Shown here in pieces: positions 13,417-20,224 of a stretch of DNA of 21,596 nucleotides. Under the pieces are notes generated by a model. The model did not search any database. It was not told the origin of the DNA and saw only the letters and a list, made by a program, of their open reading frames with translations. Every line of letters begins with the position of its first letter. The first letter of the stretch is position 1. Made by a program: the position numbers and the translations under genes. This stretch comes from Chlamydiota bacterium (lineage in GTDB: Bacteria > Chlamydiota > Chlamydiia > Chlamydiales > Rhabdochlamydiaceae), in the NCBI GenBank assembly GCA_023265495.1, contig JAHFTP010000007.1:1-21596 (forward strand), given 5' to 3'.

Positions 13417-13445
13417 ATTTTTAAAAATCATTAAAATTTTGTAAA
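13417..13445 (-). promoter_or_regulatory. Possible promoter of the Inc-like pair
   Basis: On the minus strand TTTACA (plus 13440-13445, 5/6) is followed after 17 bases by AAAAAT (plus 13417-13422, 4/6). The expected transcript would start about 20 bases before the ribosome site. The region is AT-rich, so chance matches are likely. Confidence 0.35.
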
Positions 13446-13491
13446 GAAACAAAAAAAAGGAACGGTTTTTTTTAGCGTTCAAAAGGAGCTG

Positions 13492-13520
13492 TTTTAAGTT
13501 ACTGCTATTTTTGTTATCAT
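13492..13520 (+). promoter_or_regulatory. Possible promoter of the Rpn-type nuclease gene
   Basis: An extended -10, TG-T-TATCAT (TG 13512-13513, TATCAT 13515-13520), has a weak -35 TTTTAA at 13492-13497 with 17-base spacing. It is followed by a ribosome site AGGTGGG just before ATG 13547. It lies in the 155-base divergent region shared with the Inc-like pair. Confidence 0.4.
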
Positions 13521-13546
13521 GGAGGCAATAATAAGATAGGTGGGAC

Positions 13547-14458
13547 ATGTCTCTTTTAAATCCCAGAGTGGATCTTGCATTCAAAAAAATCTTCGGTTCC
13601 CCGGAGAACAAAGACCTTTTGATTTCCTTCATCAACTCTGTTGTTTCAAAAGAAGATCAGGTAGTAGATATAGAGCTTTTGAATCCTTATAATCCTAAAA
13701 AATTTTTAGGTGCAAAGATGTCCATCCTGGACATCAAGGCCAAGGATACATGCGGCAACTACTACAATATCGAAGTGCAAATCAGCAACGAAGGGGATTA
13801 TGACAAACGCTCTTTGTATTATTGGGCTAAACTCTACGCAGATCAACTAGGCGATGGAGATCGCTATAAACACCTTCGAAAGGCAATCGCCATCCACGTC
13901 CTCAACTTTATCAGCGTCGCGAATGCTCCCAAGTATGTCAATAAATTTGTCATTACCAATGAAGAAACAACCTTGAGCCACTTCGAAGACTTGGAGATCT
14001 ATACTATTGAGCTCTGCAAATTTAGCACGCAAGCCGATGAAAACATCAAAGAGCTGCTCCCCCGTATCAAAAATGGCTTGGATCGTTGGGCCGCTTTTTT
14101 GACAAAAGCCTCCCATTTAGATCGCAATAACCTACCCAAAGAACTTGACGATCCCTGCATCAAAAAAGCGATCGACGTCCTAACCCATACCAGCCTGAAT
14201 AAAGAAGAGCGCGAGCAGTACGAAGGGCATCTGAAATGGATGAGGATAGAGGAAAGCACTCTAGAAAGAGCTAAAGAAGAATCTAAAGCGGAAGGCTTGG
14301 AAGAAGGCCTAGCAAAGGGACTGGAAGAGGGCCTAGCAAGGGGTCTAAAAAGAGAATTGCAGGCAAAAAAAGAGATTGCTTCACATCTTTTGAGTCAGGG
14401 AATGCAAATGGAGGCCGTTTGCAAGATCACAGGGCTGTCAAGAGAAGAACTCCTTTAG
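13547..14458 (+). CDS. Rpn family PD-(D/E)XK nuclease (putative recombination-promoting nuclease/transposase)
   Basis: A 303-residue protein, full length for the family. It opens with the signature DLAFKKIFGSPENKDLLISF (residues 9-28), a hallmark of the PD-(D/E)XK nuclease-type transposase group related to E. coli RpnA. The nuclease core follows: Asp62 in SILDIKAKD, then Glu76-x-Gln78 in YNIEVQ, the D...ExQ version of the motif. These proteins nick DNA and promote RecA-independent recombination; many copies per genome are common. Residues about 235-275 are a charged helix with G-L-E-E-G repeats, and the end (SQGMQMEAVCKITGLSREEL) looks like a small helix-turn-helix, both usual for the family. 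The gene is complete and looks intact. It converges on the pterin dehydratase gene with 25 bases between the stops and no clear terminator. Confidence 0.88.
   Translation: MSLLNPRVDLAFKKIFGSPENKDLLISFINSVVSKEDQVVDIELLNPYNPKKFLGAKMSILDIKAKDTCGNYYNIEVQISNEGDYDKRSLYYWAKLYADQLGDGDRYKHLRKAIAIHVLNFISVANAPKYVNKFVITNEETTLSHFEDLEIYTIELCKFSTQADENIKELLPRIKNGLDRWAAFLTKASHLDRNNLPKELDDPCIKKAIDVLTHTSLNKEEREQYEGHLKWMRIEESTLERAKEESKAEGLEEGLAKGLEEGLARGLKRELQAKKEIASHLLSQGMQMEAVCKITGLSREELL
14294..14341 (+). repeat. 24-base tandem repeat inside the Rpn-type gene
   Basis: Two neighbouring 24-base units (14294-14317 and 14318-14341) encode GLEEGLAK and GLEEGLAR, with the start of a third (GLKR). Units differ by a few bases. 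The length is a multiple of three, so gain or loss of a unit would keep the frame. Confidence 0.75.
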
Positions 14459-14483
14459 ATCCCAGGTGAGATCAAAAAAGAAT

Positions 14484-14834
14484 TTAACGACTTTGCCCTA
14501 AAGAAACATAGATGGCATCAATCTTTGCAGCCATGATAAAATCATTTTCACAGAGGCCCCCTATTTTATGCGTCCATAAGAAGACCTTTACTTGCCCCCA
14601 AGAAAGATGAAGGTCGGGATGATGTCCTTCCTCTTCGGCGATACGTCCTATGGCATTCACAAAAGCTAGCGCCTGTCGAAAGTTGCGAAATGCGTACTGC
14701 TTTTCTATATGATGCTCTTTGTCTAGAATCCAATCCCCATTTACGAGCTTCATATAGCTCTTTAGCTCTTCCCCTTGCAGGCACTTTGCTCCCACCACAC
14801 AAGGCATGCATTTTTTTTGTACTAGCTCATACAT
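14484..14834 (-). CDS. phhB: Pterin-4a-carbinolamine dehydratase
   Basis: A 116-residue protein with the complete family signature: EEEGHHPDLHLSWGQVKVFL, then WTHKIGGLCENDFIMAAKID. The catalytic histidines correspond to His71, His72 and His89. The N-terminal KKCMPC start followed by a GEEL helix is usual in bacterial members. The enzyme dehydrates 4a-hydroxytetrahydropterins, regenerating quinonoid dihydropterin for aromatic amino acid hydroxylases, and in some bacteria it is linked to folate or molybdopterin metabolism instead. No phenylalanine hydroxylase is in the window. The start codon has a ribosome site AAGGAAA and lies 18 bases after the stop of the methyltransferase gene, so this is probably the last gene of a four-gene minus-strand operon. 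Confidence 0.93.
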   Translation of the reverse strand: MYELVQKKCMPCVVGAKCLQGEELKSYMKLVNGDWILDKEHHIEKQYAFRNFRQALAFVNAIGRIAEEEGHHPDLHLSWGQVKVFLWTHKIGGLCENDFIMAAKIDAIYVSLGQSR

Positions 14835-14852
14835 AATTTTTTTCCTTTTTGT

Positions 14853-15533
14853 TTAACGCACCTTTTCTTGGTAAAATACCTCAGCCTCACCCCAAGCATA
14901 CTTCGCAGAAAAGACCTCTTTTACTGCGAAGGGATTGTCTAAGAGGTAGTCGCTCAAAGGATAGCTGACAGTGATGACCTTCACCCCCTTTTTCAGGGAG
15001 GAAAAGCGCCGGCTAAGAGCCTCTATGGTACTATCGTCAAGACAGGTGCCATAGAGGTAAATCACACTGGCCTCGCTTAAGTCACAAGTAGTGATGTCTC
15101 CATGCACAAAATGCAAAGAAGTTTGCGGTATCTGCCTTTGTATCTCTTTGGCTTTATGGATAAAGGAGGAAATGAAATCAACACCGACGGCTCTGCAGCC
15201 AAAATAGGCAGAAACAAAAAAAACACCCCTGCCGGTGCCACACCCTAAATCATAGAGGCAATCGCCCGCATGGATGCCGCATTTACCTAGAATATACTCC
15301 CACGTAGAAAGAGGAGTCTCCCCATACACATGGACATCTTGAGCCCCTCTGCTCAAAAAATGCTGCTTGGAGATTTTGTAAGGGCTTTGCTTGCAGTAGG
15401 ACTGTTTGAGTAAAGTATCCGCCCTTTGAAATAGAAAGTGGCAATAATAACGTTTTTTGATCCATCTTTCTTCCCGAAAATTTCTGTATCTCGAAAGAGC
15501 GGCTAAAAGCAAAAACTCACCAATTGATTTCAT
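14853..15533 (-). CDS. Class I SAM-dependent methyltransferase, substrate unknown
   Basis: A 226-residue protein with a clear Rossmann-type SAM site: motif I DLGCGTGRG (residues 95-103), acidic end of strand 2 in VGVDF (Asp119) and GDIT (Asp146), then a strand VIYLYGT. Residues 1-70 are basic and aromatic with a short hydrophobic start, perhaps a membrane-associating or substrate-binding arm. The motif set resembles small stand-alone methyltransferases and the Dot1-like group; it does not allow a substrate to be named. The ATG overlaps the 3' end of the upstream metallo-beta-lactamase-fold gene by 17 bases with no good ribosome site, so translation is probably coupled. The shared operon might mean that both act on one small-molecule or lipid substrate, but this is a guess. 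Confidence 0.85.
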   Translation of the reverse strand: MKSIGEFLLLAALSRYRNFREERWIKKRYYCHFLFQRADTLLKQSYCKQSPYKISKQHFLSRGAQDVHVYGETPLSTWEYILGKCGIHAGDCLYDLGCGTGRGVFFVSAYFGCRAVGVDFISSFIHKAKEIQRQIPQTSLHFVHGDITTCDLSEASVIYLYGTCLDDSTIEALSRRFSSLKKGVKVITVSYPLSDYLLDNPFAVKEVFSAKYAWGEAEVFYQEKVR

Positions 15534-16524
15534 TGCCAGGCTCGATAGCTAGAAAAGTAGAAGGATCAATCCTTTCTTTCAGTAATGTTTCATATAAGTC
15601 ATAGGGAGGTCTATAAGTTGCTTCATCAGAGAGAGGAAATGTCTTCCAATGCATCCCGATGCTTAGCTTCGAACCCACCTCCTTATGGATTTTCACGGCA
15701 TCAGCTGGATCGATATGCACAGGGGCCATGAACCTCCGTGGCACATAGGACCCTATAGGGATCATGCTGAGATCCATCGCATTCCACTTATGTCCAATAT
15801 CTACAAAATCCTGCGTATTATATCCTGTATCGCCCACGAAGTAAAAACGCTTACAACTCTGCTGTTTTCTGCTCTCTACCACCCACCCCACCCATAGGGT
15901 CTGATTAAAATCCCAAAGACTCCTTCCGGAAAAATGTTGCGATGGCACCGCTGAAATAGAGATTTCATGATCTTTTCCACTGTCAAAAGAAAAGCGCTTT
16001 TCTTCCCACCAGCTAAACTCTTGCACTTGGGTAATGCCCTGTTTCACAAACCACTGCTTGACCCCATAAGGAACGAACCAGGTGATATGGGGATATAAAG
16101 AAAACAGCCTACGCACAGTTTTTTTATCTAGATGATCGTAATGGTTATGGCTGATACAAACAAAATCGACTTGCCCGAGATCCTCTATCTCTATGGCGGG
16201 ACGATGCCTTCTTTTGGGACCTAGAAGGCGAAACGGAGAACAACGATCGCTCCATATAGGATCTGTTAAAAAGGTCTTTCCATGGACCCTCAGAAGAAAA
16301 GTACTATGATTGATCCAAACAGCACTTGGCTGCTTTGGATCAAAAGTCTTTTGGAGAAAAGGGAAAACAAAATCCTGGGGAACAGATCTCGAATCTGACA
16401 GGTCGTCATAATACCCCATCTTCCATAGAAATACATCACGTATCTTCCTGCGGACCTCCTTCACATGAGGATTCAGGAATCCTTTTGACGTCTTCTCCGG
16501 CAGAGTTTTTTGCTTTCTTTGCAT
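15517..16524 (-). CDS. NAPE-PLD-like metallo-beta-lactamase-fold hydrolase
   Basis: A 335-residue protein. The zinc-binding HxHxDH motif is SHNHYDHLD (His126, His128, Asp130, His131), with further ligands His197 (PSQHFSGR) and Asp232 (FVGDTGYN) and a late histidine in GMHWKTF (His292). The pattern PSQHFSGRSLWDFNQTLW, then GDTGY, IPIGSYVPR and HIDPADAV, is that of the N-acylphosphatidylethanolamine phospholipase D / outer-membrane RomA-type branch rather than glyoxalase or beta-lactamase. Members are phosphodiesterases or lipid hydrolases; in bacteria few substrates are known. There is no signal peptide, so it is probably cytosolic or membrane-peripheral. It starts 46 bases after the phosphofructokinase gene with a GGGGAAGAAGG ribosome site, and overlaps the methyltransferase gene by 17 bases. 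Confidence 0.88.
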   Translation of the reverse strand: MQRKQKTLPEKTSKGFLNPHVKEVRRKIRDVFLWKMGYYDDLSDSRSVPQDFVFPFLQKTFDPKQPSAVWINHSTFLLRVHGKTFLTDPIWSDRCSPFRLLGPKRRHRPAIEIEDLGQVDFVCISHNHYDHLDKKTVRRLFSLYPHITWFVPYGVKQWFVKQGITQVQEFSWWEEKRFSFDSGKDHEISISAVPSQHFSGRSLWDFNQTLWVGWVVESRKQQSCKRFYFVGDTGYNTQDFVDIGHKWNAMDLSMIPIGSYVPRRFMAPVHIDPADAVKIHKEVGSKLSIGMHWKTFPLSDEATYRPPYDLYETLLKERIDPSTFLAIEPGNEINW

Positions 16525-16570
16525 GCCTTCTTCCCCTTCCCCTACCTATAATTTCTTAGCTGAAAAAACA

Positions 16571-18205
16571 TCAACGCCTTTCTTCTGACAAATCTAAAGA
16601 TAAGGTCATAGGGATGGTATCGGTTACGCTCTTTTCTCCAGCAAATTGTATGGGACCCGGAAATCGATACATATCCTGACAGGCCCACTTGCCCCTTTCT
16701 TTCTCAAAGGTAATAAAAGAAGAACTTTTGCAATCTACAAGGGCCTTTTTAATGACAGGCTTTTCCTTGCCTTTTCTTGTTTCTATCGTCATTAAGTGGG
16801 TGAGTGGAACACCTCCTATCTGCCAGGAAGATACATCTCCTTTGAGACGACCCACAAAACACATATAGCCCAAAACTCCCTCATCGACAAGAAGCGCTGC
16901 CACAGATCCAAGGGCATAACAATAGGTGGCATCAAAAGAGGAAGGGAAACTACATCGCCCTTCATACCCTAAGAAATGAGATACCGGCTGAAATTTTCCT
17001 CTGTACGACGCTCTGCGGCTGAGCTCCTCTTGGACAAGCATCATAAATAACTTTTCCGACTCTATTGAAGAAACGTGAACGTTGCCATGAGCATCTCTTT
17101 CTTGAAGAAGTTGGTCCTGTATTTTCTTTGGCAAGCTCACAAAGCAGGATTTAGCAAGTGGAGGTAATGTATTTACGATCTCTTCCTTGGAGGAACTATT
17201 TGCTTCTGCAAGCCGCGCACTGAGTTCTATAATAAGCTCTCCCACCTCAGGGATGAACTCTACCACTCCTTCAGGAATGAGAACTACTCCATAGTCTTTG
17301 CCTTTCTCAGAGCGCTCTACAATGACGTCGCTTATCTGTTTTACAACATCTTTTAAAGACATTTTTTTTGCTAAAATCTCTTCACCGATAAGCGCTATGT
17401 TGGGATGTGTAGAGAGCGCGCATTCCAGTGTGATGTGGGAGGCAGACCGTCCCATAAGCTTAATAAAATGGTAGTATTTTCTTGCAGAAACAGCATCCCT
17501 TCCTATATTGCCGATCATCTCTGCATATACCTTGCAAGCCGTATCAAAACCAAAAGGGACGGATACATACGCGTTTTTGATGTCCCCATCAATCGTCTTG
17601 GGAACGCCGACTACCGAGATATTTTTTTCCTTTTGTTTGCAATACTGACTTAAGATAGCAGCATTGGTGTTAGAATCATCTCCCCCAATGACAACCAAGC
17701 CGTCCAGCTCAAGACGCTCTATGCTAGCCAGAGAAGCCCTTAGCTGTTCTTGCGTTTCTATTTTTGTTCTGCCGGACCCTATAAGATCAAATCCTCCCTG
17801 GTTGCGATAAGGGGCCAGGATACTTTCGTCCAGCACTTTGTACTTCCCCTCGATCACCCCTTCCGGCCCCTCTAAAAATCCCACTAGCTCCGAAGAGGGA
17901 TGTAACCTTTTCATAGCGTCGAATACCCCTGCAATGACGTTATGTCCCCCGGGAGCGGGCCCTCCGGAAAAAACTACCCCGATCCTTTTGGGCGAAGAAG
18001 ACCTCTTCACCCCGAGTGTCCCCCGCAGCAGGGGCTGATGAAAAATAGAAGAAAACTCCGATTGAAGCCTATCTGCAAAGGGACTATTCCCCTCGGAAAG
18101 AGTCTCCCTTTGAAATTGGATAGAAGAGAGATCTTTCAGAATATCAGGCAGTTGCAAAATAGCCCTGGCACGCTCCTCCTGCAGGGGGCTCAGCTCCCAT
18201 CCCAT
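16571..18205 (-). CDS. pfp: Pyrophosphate-dependent 6-phosphofructokinase (long type)
   Basis: A 544-residue protein converting fructose 6-phosphate and PPi to fructose 1,6-bisphosphate, reversibly, in glycolysis. Visible motifs are FSGGPAPGGHNV (79-90, the phosphoryl-donor loop), GGDDS (174-178) and PKTIDGD (202-208), and the substrate loop MGRSAS (251-256). The Asp in GGDDS and the Lys in PKTIDGD are the diagnostic residues for PPi rather than ATP as donor. The length and the N-terminal extension match the long plant-type/chlamydial/spirochaete group. Chlamydiae typically carry two such genes and no ATP-dependent enzyme; only one is seen here. The start at ATG 18205 has an AGGAG ribosome site (18214-18218). 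It heads a probable operon with the metallo-beta-lactamase-fold, methyltransferase and pterin dehydratase genes. No clear promoter was found in the 203 bases upstream. Confidence 0.95.
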   Translation of the reverse strand: MGWELSPLQEERARAILQLPDILKDLSSIQFQRETLSEGNSPFADRLQSEFSSIFHQPLLRGTLGVKRSSSPKRIGVVFSGGPAPGGHNVIAGVFDAMKRLHPSSELVGFLEGPEGVIEGKYKVLDESILAPYRNQGGFDLIGSGRTKIETQEQLRASLASIERLELDGLVVIGGDDSNTNAAILSQYCKQKEKNISVVGVPKTIDGDIKNAYVSVPFGFDTACKVYAEMIGNIGRDAVSARKYYHFIKLMGRSASHITLECALSTHPNIALIGEEILAKKMSLKDVVKQISDVIVERSEKGKDYGVVLIPEGVVEFIPEVGELIIELSARLAEANSSSKEEIVNTLPPLAKSCFVSLPKKIQDQLLQERDAHGNVHVSSIESEKLFMMLVQEELSRRASYRGKFQPVSHFLGYEGRCSFPSSFDATYCYALGSVAALLVDEGVLGYMCFVGRLKGDVSSWQIGGVPLTHLMTIETRKGKEKPVIKKALVDCKSSSFITFEKERGKWACQDMYRFPGPIQFAGEKSVTDTIPMTLSLDLSEERR

Positions 18206-18334
18206 AAAATAAGCTCCTTTCCTTTAGATATATATGAGACGCTGTTTTTTGCCCTCAGGAATCTTTTCCTCATCTAATACTGTTAAAACCACCAGCAATT
18301 AAATAATAAATTTAAAATTAACACTTAATACACA

Positions 18335-18364
18335 TTGAGAAAAAACATAAATACATGATAGAAT
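18335..18364 (+). promoter_or_regulatory. Promoter of the J-domain protein gene
   Basis: TTGAGA (18335-18340, 5/6) is followed after 18 bases by TAGAAT (18359-18364, 5/6), and TG one base before the -10 makes it an extended -10. The transcript would start near 18371; a GAGG ribosome site at 18395-18398 precedes ATG 18409. Confidence 0.6.
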
Positions 18365-18408
18365 TATCCATATAAGAAAATATTCATCACCAATGAGGTT
18401 ATATCATT

Positions 18409-19080
18409 ATGAGTATCTCAGGCAATAATAGACCACAAGAGACGAGTTTCTTTCATCGAGCAAATATCTCCGTTATAGGAGTCCATCAAACTCCTGTCGT
18501 TCTTTTAGTAAGAGATCCTAATAGCCTAGGCGATCAAAAGCAGATGTACGCTGTTATGGCCGTTGTAGAACAGATCTTCATAAGAACACCTGTAGGCATC
18601 ATGAGCCTAAGACAAGTAAGACCTATACTCATGGTTCCCATAAACGCCCCTGACACAAGACCGGAAAGAGTGTTTGAAAGAACGCATAAAAGAGCCCCAA
18701 ACGAGCCCTCCGCTACATCTGAAGCTCCTCCTCCAAAAAGATCGCAAGCCAAGCCCAAAGTTGAACCGAAAGAACCGACAGTGGAGCCAGAGTCTACAAG
18801 GCCAAAAGTCTCTACCGAAGCTTATCAGTATATTTCTTCCAAATTACCAAACCAGCCAAAGTTAGATGCTAATTCTCCTGCGCATGCTTTTTTGGGAGTA
18901 TCAGCTAATGCTTCTAAAGAAGAGGTAAGGAAAGCTTACAAAAAACTCCTACCGAAAATCCATCCGGACAAAGAAGCAAATACACTCAAAGCCGTAGCGA
19001 CAGAAGCATTTAGCCTCTTCCAATTCGCCTATGAAAAGCTTTTGAGAGAATTAGAGGAAAGAACACAATCCCACTCGTAA
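18409..19080 (+). CDS. J-domain (DnaJ-like) protein with novel N-terminal half
   Basis: A 223-residue protein. The C-terminal part (about 157-215) is a J domain: AFLGVSANASKEEVRKAYKK, then the invariant HPD at 185-187 on the loop between helices II and III, and a closing helix. J domains stimulate the ATPase of an Hsp70 partner. There is no Gly/Phe region, zinc finger or C-terminal substrate domain, so this is not DnaJ itself. The N-terminal 80 residues (VIGVHQTPVVLLVRD, YAVMAVVEQIFIRTP) form a small beta-alpha unit I do not recognise. Residues 80-145 are a Pro/Lys/Glu-rich linker containing PPPKRSQAKPK. A J domain placed last behind a disordered basic linker is unusual and would suit either a specialised co-chaperone or a secreted protein that recruits host Hsp70. 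The gene is monocistronic, with its own promoter and terminator. Confidence 0.88.
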   Translation: MSISGNNRPQETSFFHRANISVIGVHQTPVVLLVRDPNSLGDQKQMYAVMAVVEQIFIRTPVGIMSLRQVRPILMVPINAPDTRPERVFERTHKRAPNEPSATSEAPPPKRSQAKPKVEPKEPTVEPESTRPKVSTEAYQYISSKLPNQPKLDANSPAHAFLGVSANASKEEVRKAYKKLLPKIHPDKEANTLKAVATEAFSLFQFAYEKLLRELEERTQSHS

Positions 19081-19089
19081 TCTTGCTTG

Positions 19090-19141
19090 AATCCCTTAAG
19101 AATGCTCGCCTTCTTGGCTGCTTTCTTAAGGGATTTTTTTT
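19090..19141 (+). terminator. Strong rho-independent terminator of the J-domain gene
   Basis: A perfect 13-base-pair stem, AATCCCTTAAGAA (19090-19102) with TTCTTAAGGGATT (19123-19135), with a 20-base loop, runs into eight T bases (19134-19141). It starts 10 bases after the stop codon. Confidence 0.95.
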
Positions 19142-19170
19142 GCCCTGCCCTAATAGATGAGAAAAATATC

Positions 19171-19977
19171 TTATTGTGGTTTTTCCTTGGAAAGAAGGGT
19201 TTTTAAAAGCCCTTCTACTTCATCAGGTATTGCTCTTTCCGCTGCTTGGAGCAGTCTTTCGAGCTCATCGGCGGAAGCAGAGAAACCGTCTAGTACCGCT
19301 TCGTATTCCGAAAGATCGTCGGAGAAATGTTCTGAATGGGGCACACTAGAAACCGAAATGCTAGTATCTTCGGCAGTAGAACCTGGCAAGATGGGATCTG
19401 AGTGGAGAGACGTAGGTGTCACAAAATCTTGTGAGATAGAGTTTGTTTGCAGAGAAACCGGTGTAACGGTAGAGGTCTGCGACAAATGCGGTGATGATGC
19501 CCTAATTGCAGCAGAAGCTATGGGACTCTTTTCTTCATCTTCTTCAGGAATGCATTCTAGCCAAGACGAAGTAACTTCCTCTCTCTTATCCTCAATAGAA
19601 GGACTAATTACCTCTAGCAAAGTTTCAAGTGTCGCAGGGGCTCCCATCTCCCTACGCTGCGCTAGTATGTCTTTTACAGCGGAAAATACCTTGCTGTTTT
19701 CATCTGTTTGAGCAAAGTTCACTATCCTGTTCTCTGCCAAAAGTTGGGTATAGAGATGATATTCTAAAGAAGAAAAGAAAGGACCTTCTAATAGTCTGTC
19801 GTTGACGGGTAGCTTTCGTAGAGCATCAAGTGACATGCCTGCAGGACTGGCTTCACGCATTCTAATAAAAAGTTGACCCACCAACTCTTCCAAATAATGC
19901 TGATAATACGCATAATCCTCCGACGCTGGGCTGTTGCGGATTATTACTGATTCTGAACCAGAAAGGCTGAGGACCAT
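19171..19977 (-). CDS. Acidic Ser/Thr-rich protein of unknown function
   Basis: A 268-residue protein from ATG 19977, with an AAGGA ribosome site and a near-consensus promoter upstream, which argue that this is the real gene although an antisense frame of 184 codons overlaps it. Residues 1-130 are mostly helical (YYQHYLEELVGQLFIRMREA, then LYTQLLAENRIVNF) and may form a small folded domain. Residues about 130-220 are a disordered acidic Ser/Thr/Pro linker. Residues 220-262 are again helical and acidic (LSEYEAVLDGFSASADELER). There is no signal peptide or membrane segment. I recognise no family. The build is compatible with a secreted effector or a regulator with a phospho-acceptor linker. The stop is 30 bases from the end of the neighbouring terminator, which has no T run on this strand. 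Confidence 0.75.
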   Translation of the reverse strand: MVLSLSGSESVIIRNSPASEDYAYYQHYLEELVGQLFIRMREASPAGMSLDALRKLPVNDRLLEGPFFSSLEYHLYTQLLAENRIVNFAQTDENSKVFSAVKDILAQRREMGAPATLETLLEVISPSIEDKREEVTSSWLECIPEEDEEKSPIASAAIRASSPHLSQTSTVTPVSLQTNSISQDFVTPTSLHSDPILPGSTAEDTSISVSSVPHSEHFSDDLSEYEAVLDGFSASADELERLLQAAERAIPDEVEGLLKTLLSKEKPQ

Positions 19978-20008
19978 AGTTCCTTCTTGTGTTATATTTT
20001 TTCGTTCA

Positions 20009-20037
20009 TTATAGCTTTCTAACTAAACAAAGTCAAT
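20009..20037 (-). promoter_or_regulatory. Near-consensus promoter of the acidic Ser/Thr-rich gene
   Basis: On the minus strand TTGACT (plus 20032-20037, 5/6) is followed after exactly 17 bases by a perfect TATAAT (plus 20009-20014). The expected transcription start is near 20002, with a leader of about 25 bases that contains the AAGGA ribosome site. Confidence 0.75.
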
Positions 20038-20180
20038 CTATTAAACAGACAAAAACCCATCAAACACAAACAATAAACAAAATAAACACAGTTAACAAAA
20101 AAAATAGTTATAAGTTTTGCAGAAACATAACAATAAACAAAAGTAAAGACTTTATTTTATTTGCAAACTTTTGTTAATTA
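20038..20180 (+). repeat. A/C-skewed spacer with repeated 13-mer and inverted repeat
   Basis: This spacer is strongly A- and C-rich on the plus strand. The 13-mer ACAATAAACAAAA occurs at 20070-20082 and again 60 bases later at 20130-20142. A 9-base perfect inverted repeat, AACAAAAGT (20136-20144) with ACTTTTGTT (20167-20175), extends by three more pairs past one mismatch. No gene is apparent in it. Confidence 0.6.
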
Positions 20181-20213
20181 GGCTTTTATGGACACTTTCT
20201 CATAAGTAAAAAC

Positions 20214-20218
20214 AGGAG
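20214..20218 (+). promoter_or_regulatory. Ribosome binding site fixing the start of the phosphoribosyltransferase
   Basis: AGGAG stands six bases before ATG 20225, an ideal distance. This fixes the start upstream of a signal-peptide-like segment and argues against a shorter, leaderless protein. Confidence 0.8.
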
Positions 20219-20224
20219 TTGTTC

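Noticed and set aside
13455..13490. Hairpin GAACG/CGTTC with a T-rich loop between the Inc-like and Rpn-type genes as a terminator
   Set aside because: The stem has only five pairs, the T run is inside the loop, and no gene ends there.
19157..19711. 184-codon open frame antisense to the acidic Ser/Thr-rich gene
   Set aside because: It has no ribosome site, its product is a low-complexity Ser-rich mirror of the opposite strand, and the minus-strand frame has both a strong promoter and a ribosome site.
19989..20177. 62-codon frame in the A/C-rich spacer
   Set aside because: Its product is almost only Asn, Lys, Thr, Gln and Ile, which reflects base composition, and it overlaps the promoter of the minus-strand gene.
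20219..20224. TTG start for the phosphoribosyltransferase
   Set aside because: It touches the AGGAG site with no spacing, whereas ATG 20225 is at an ideal distance.
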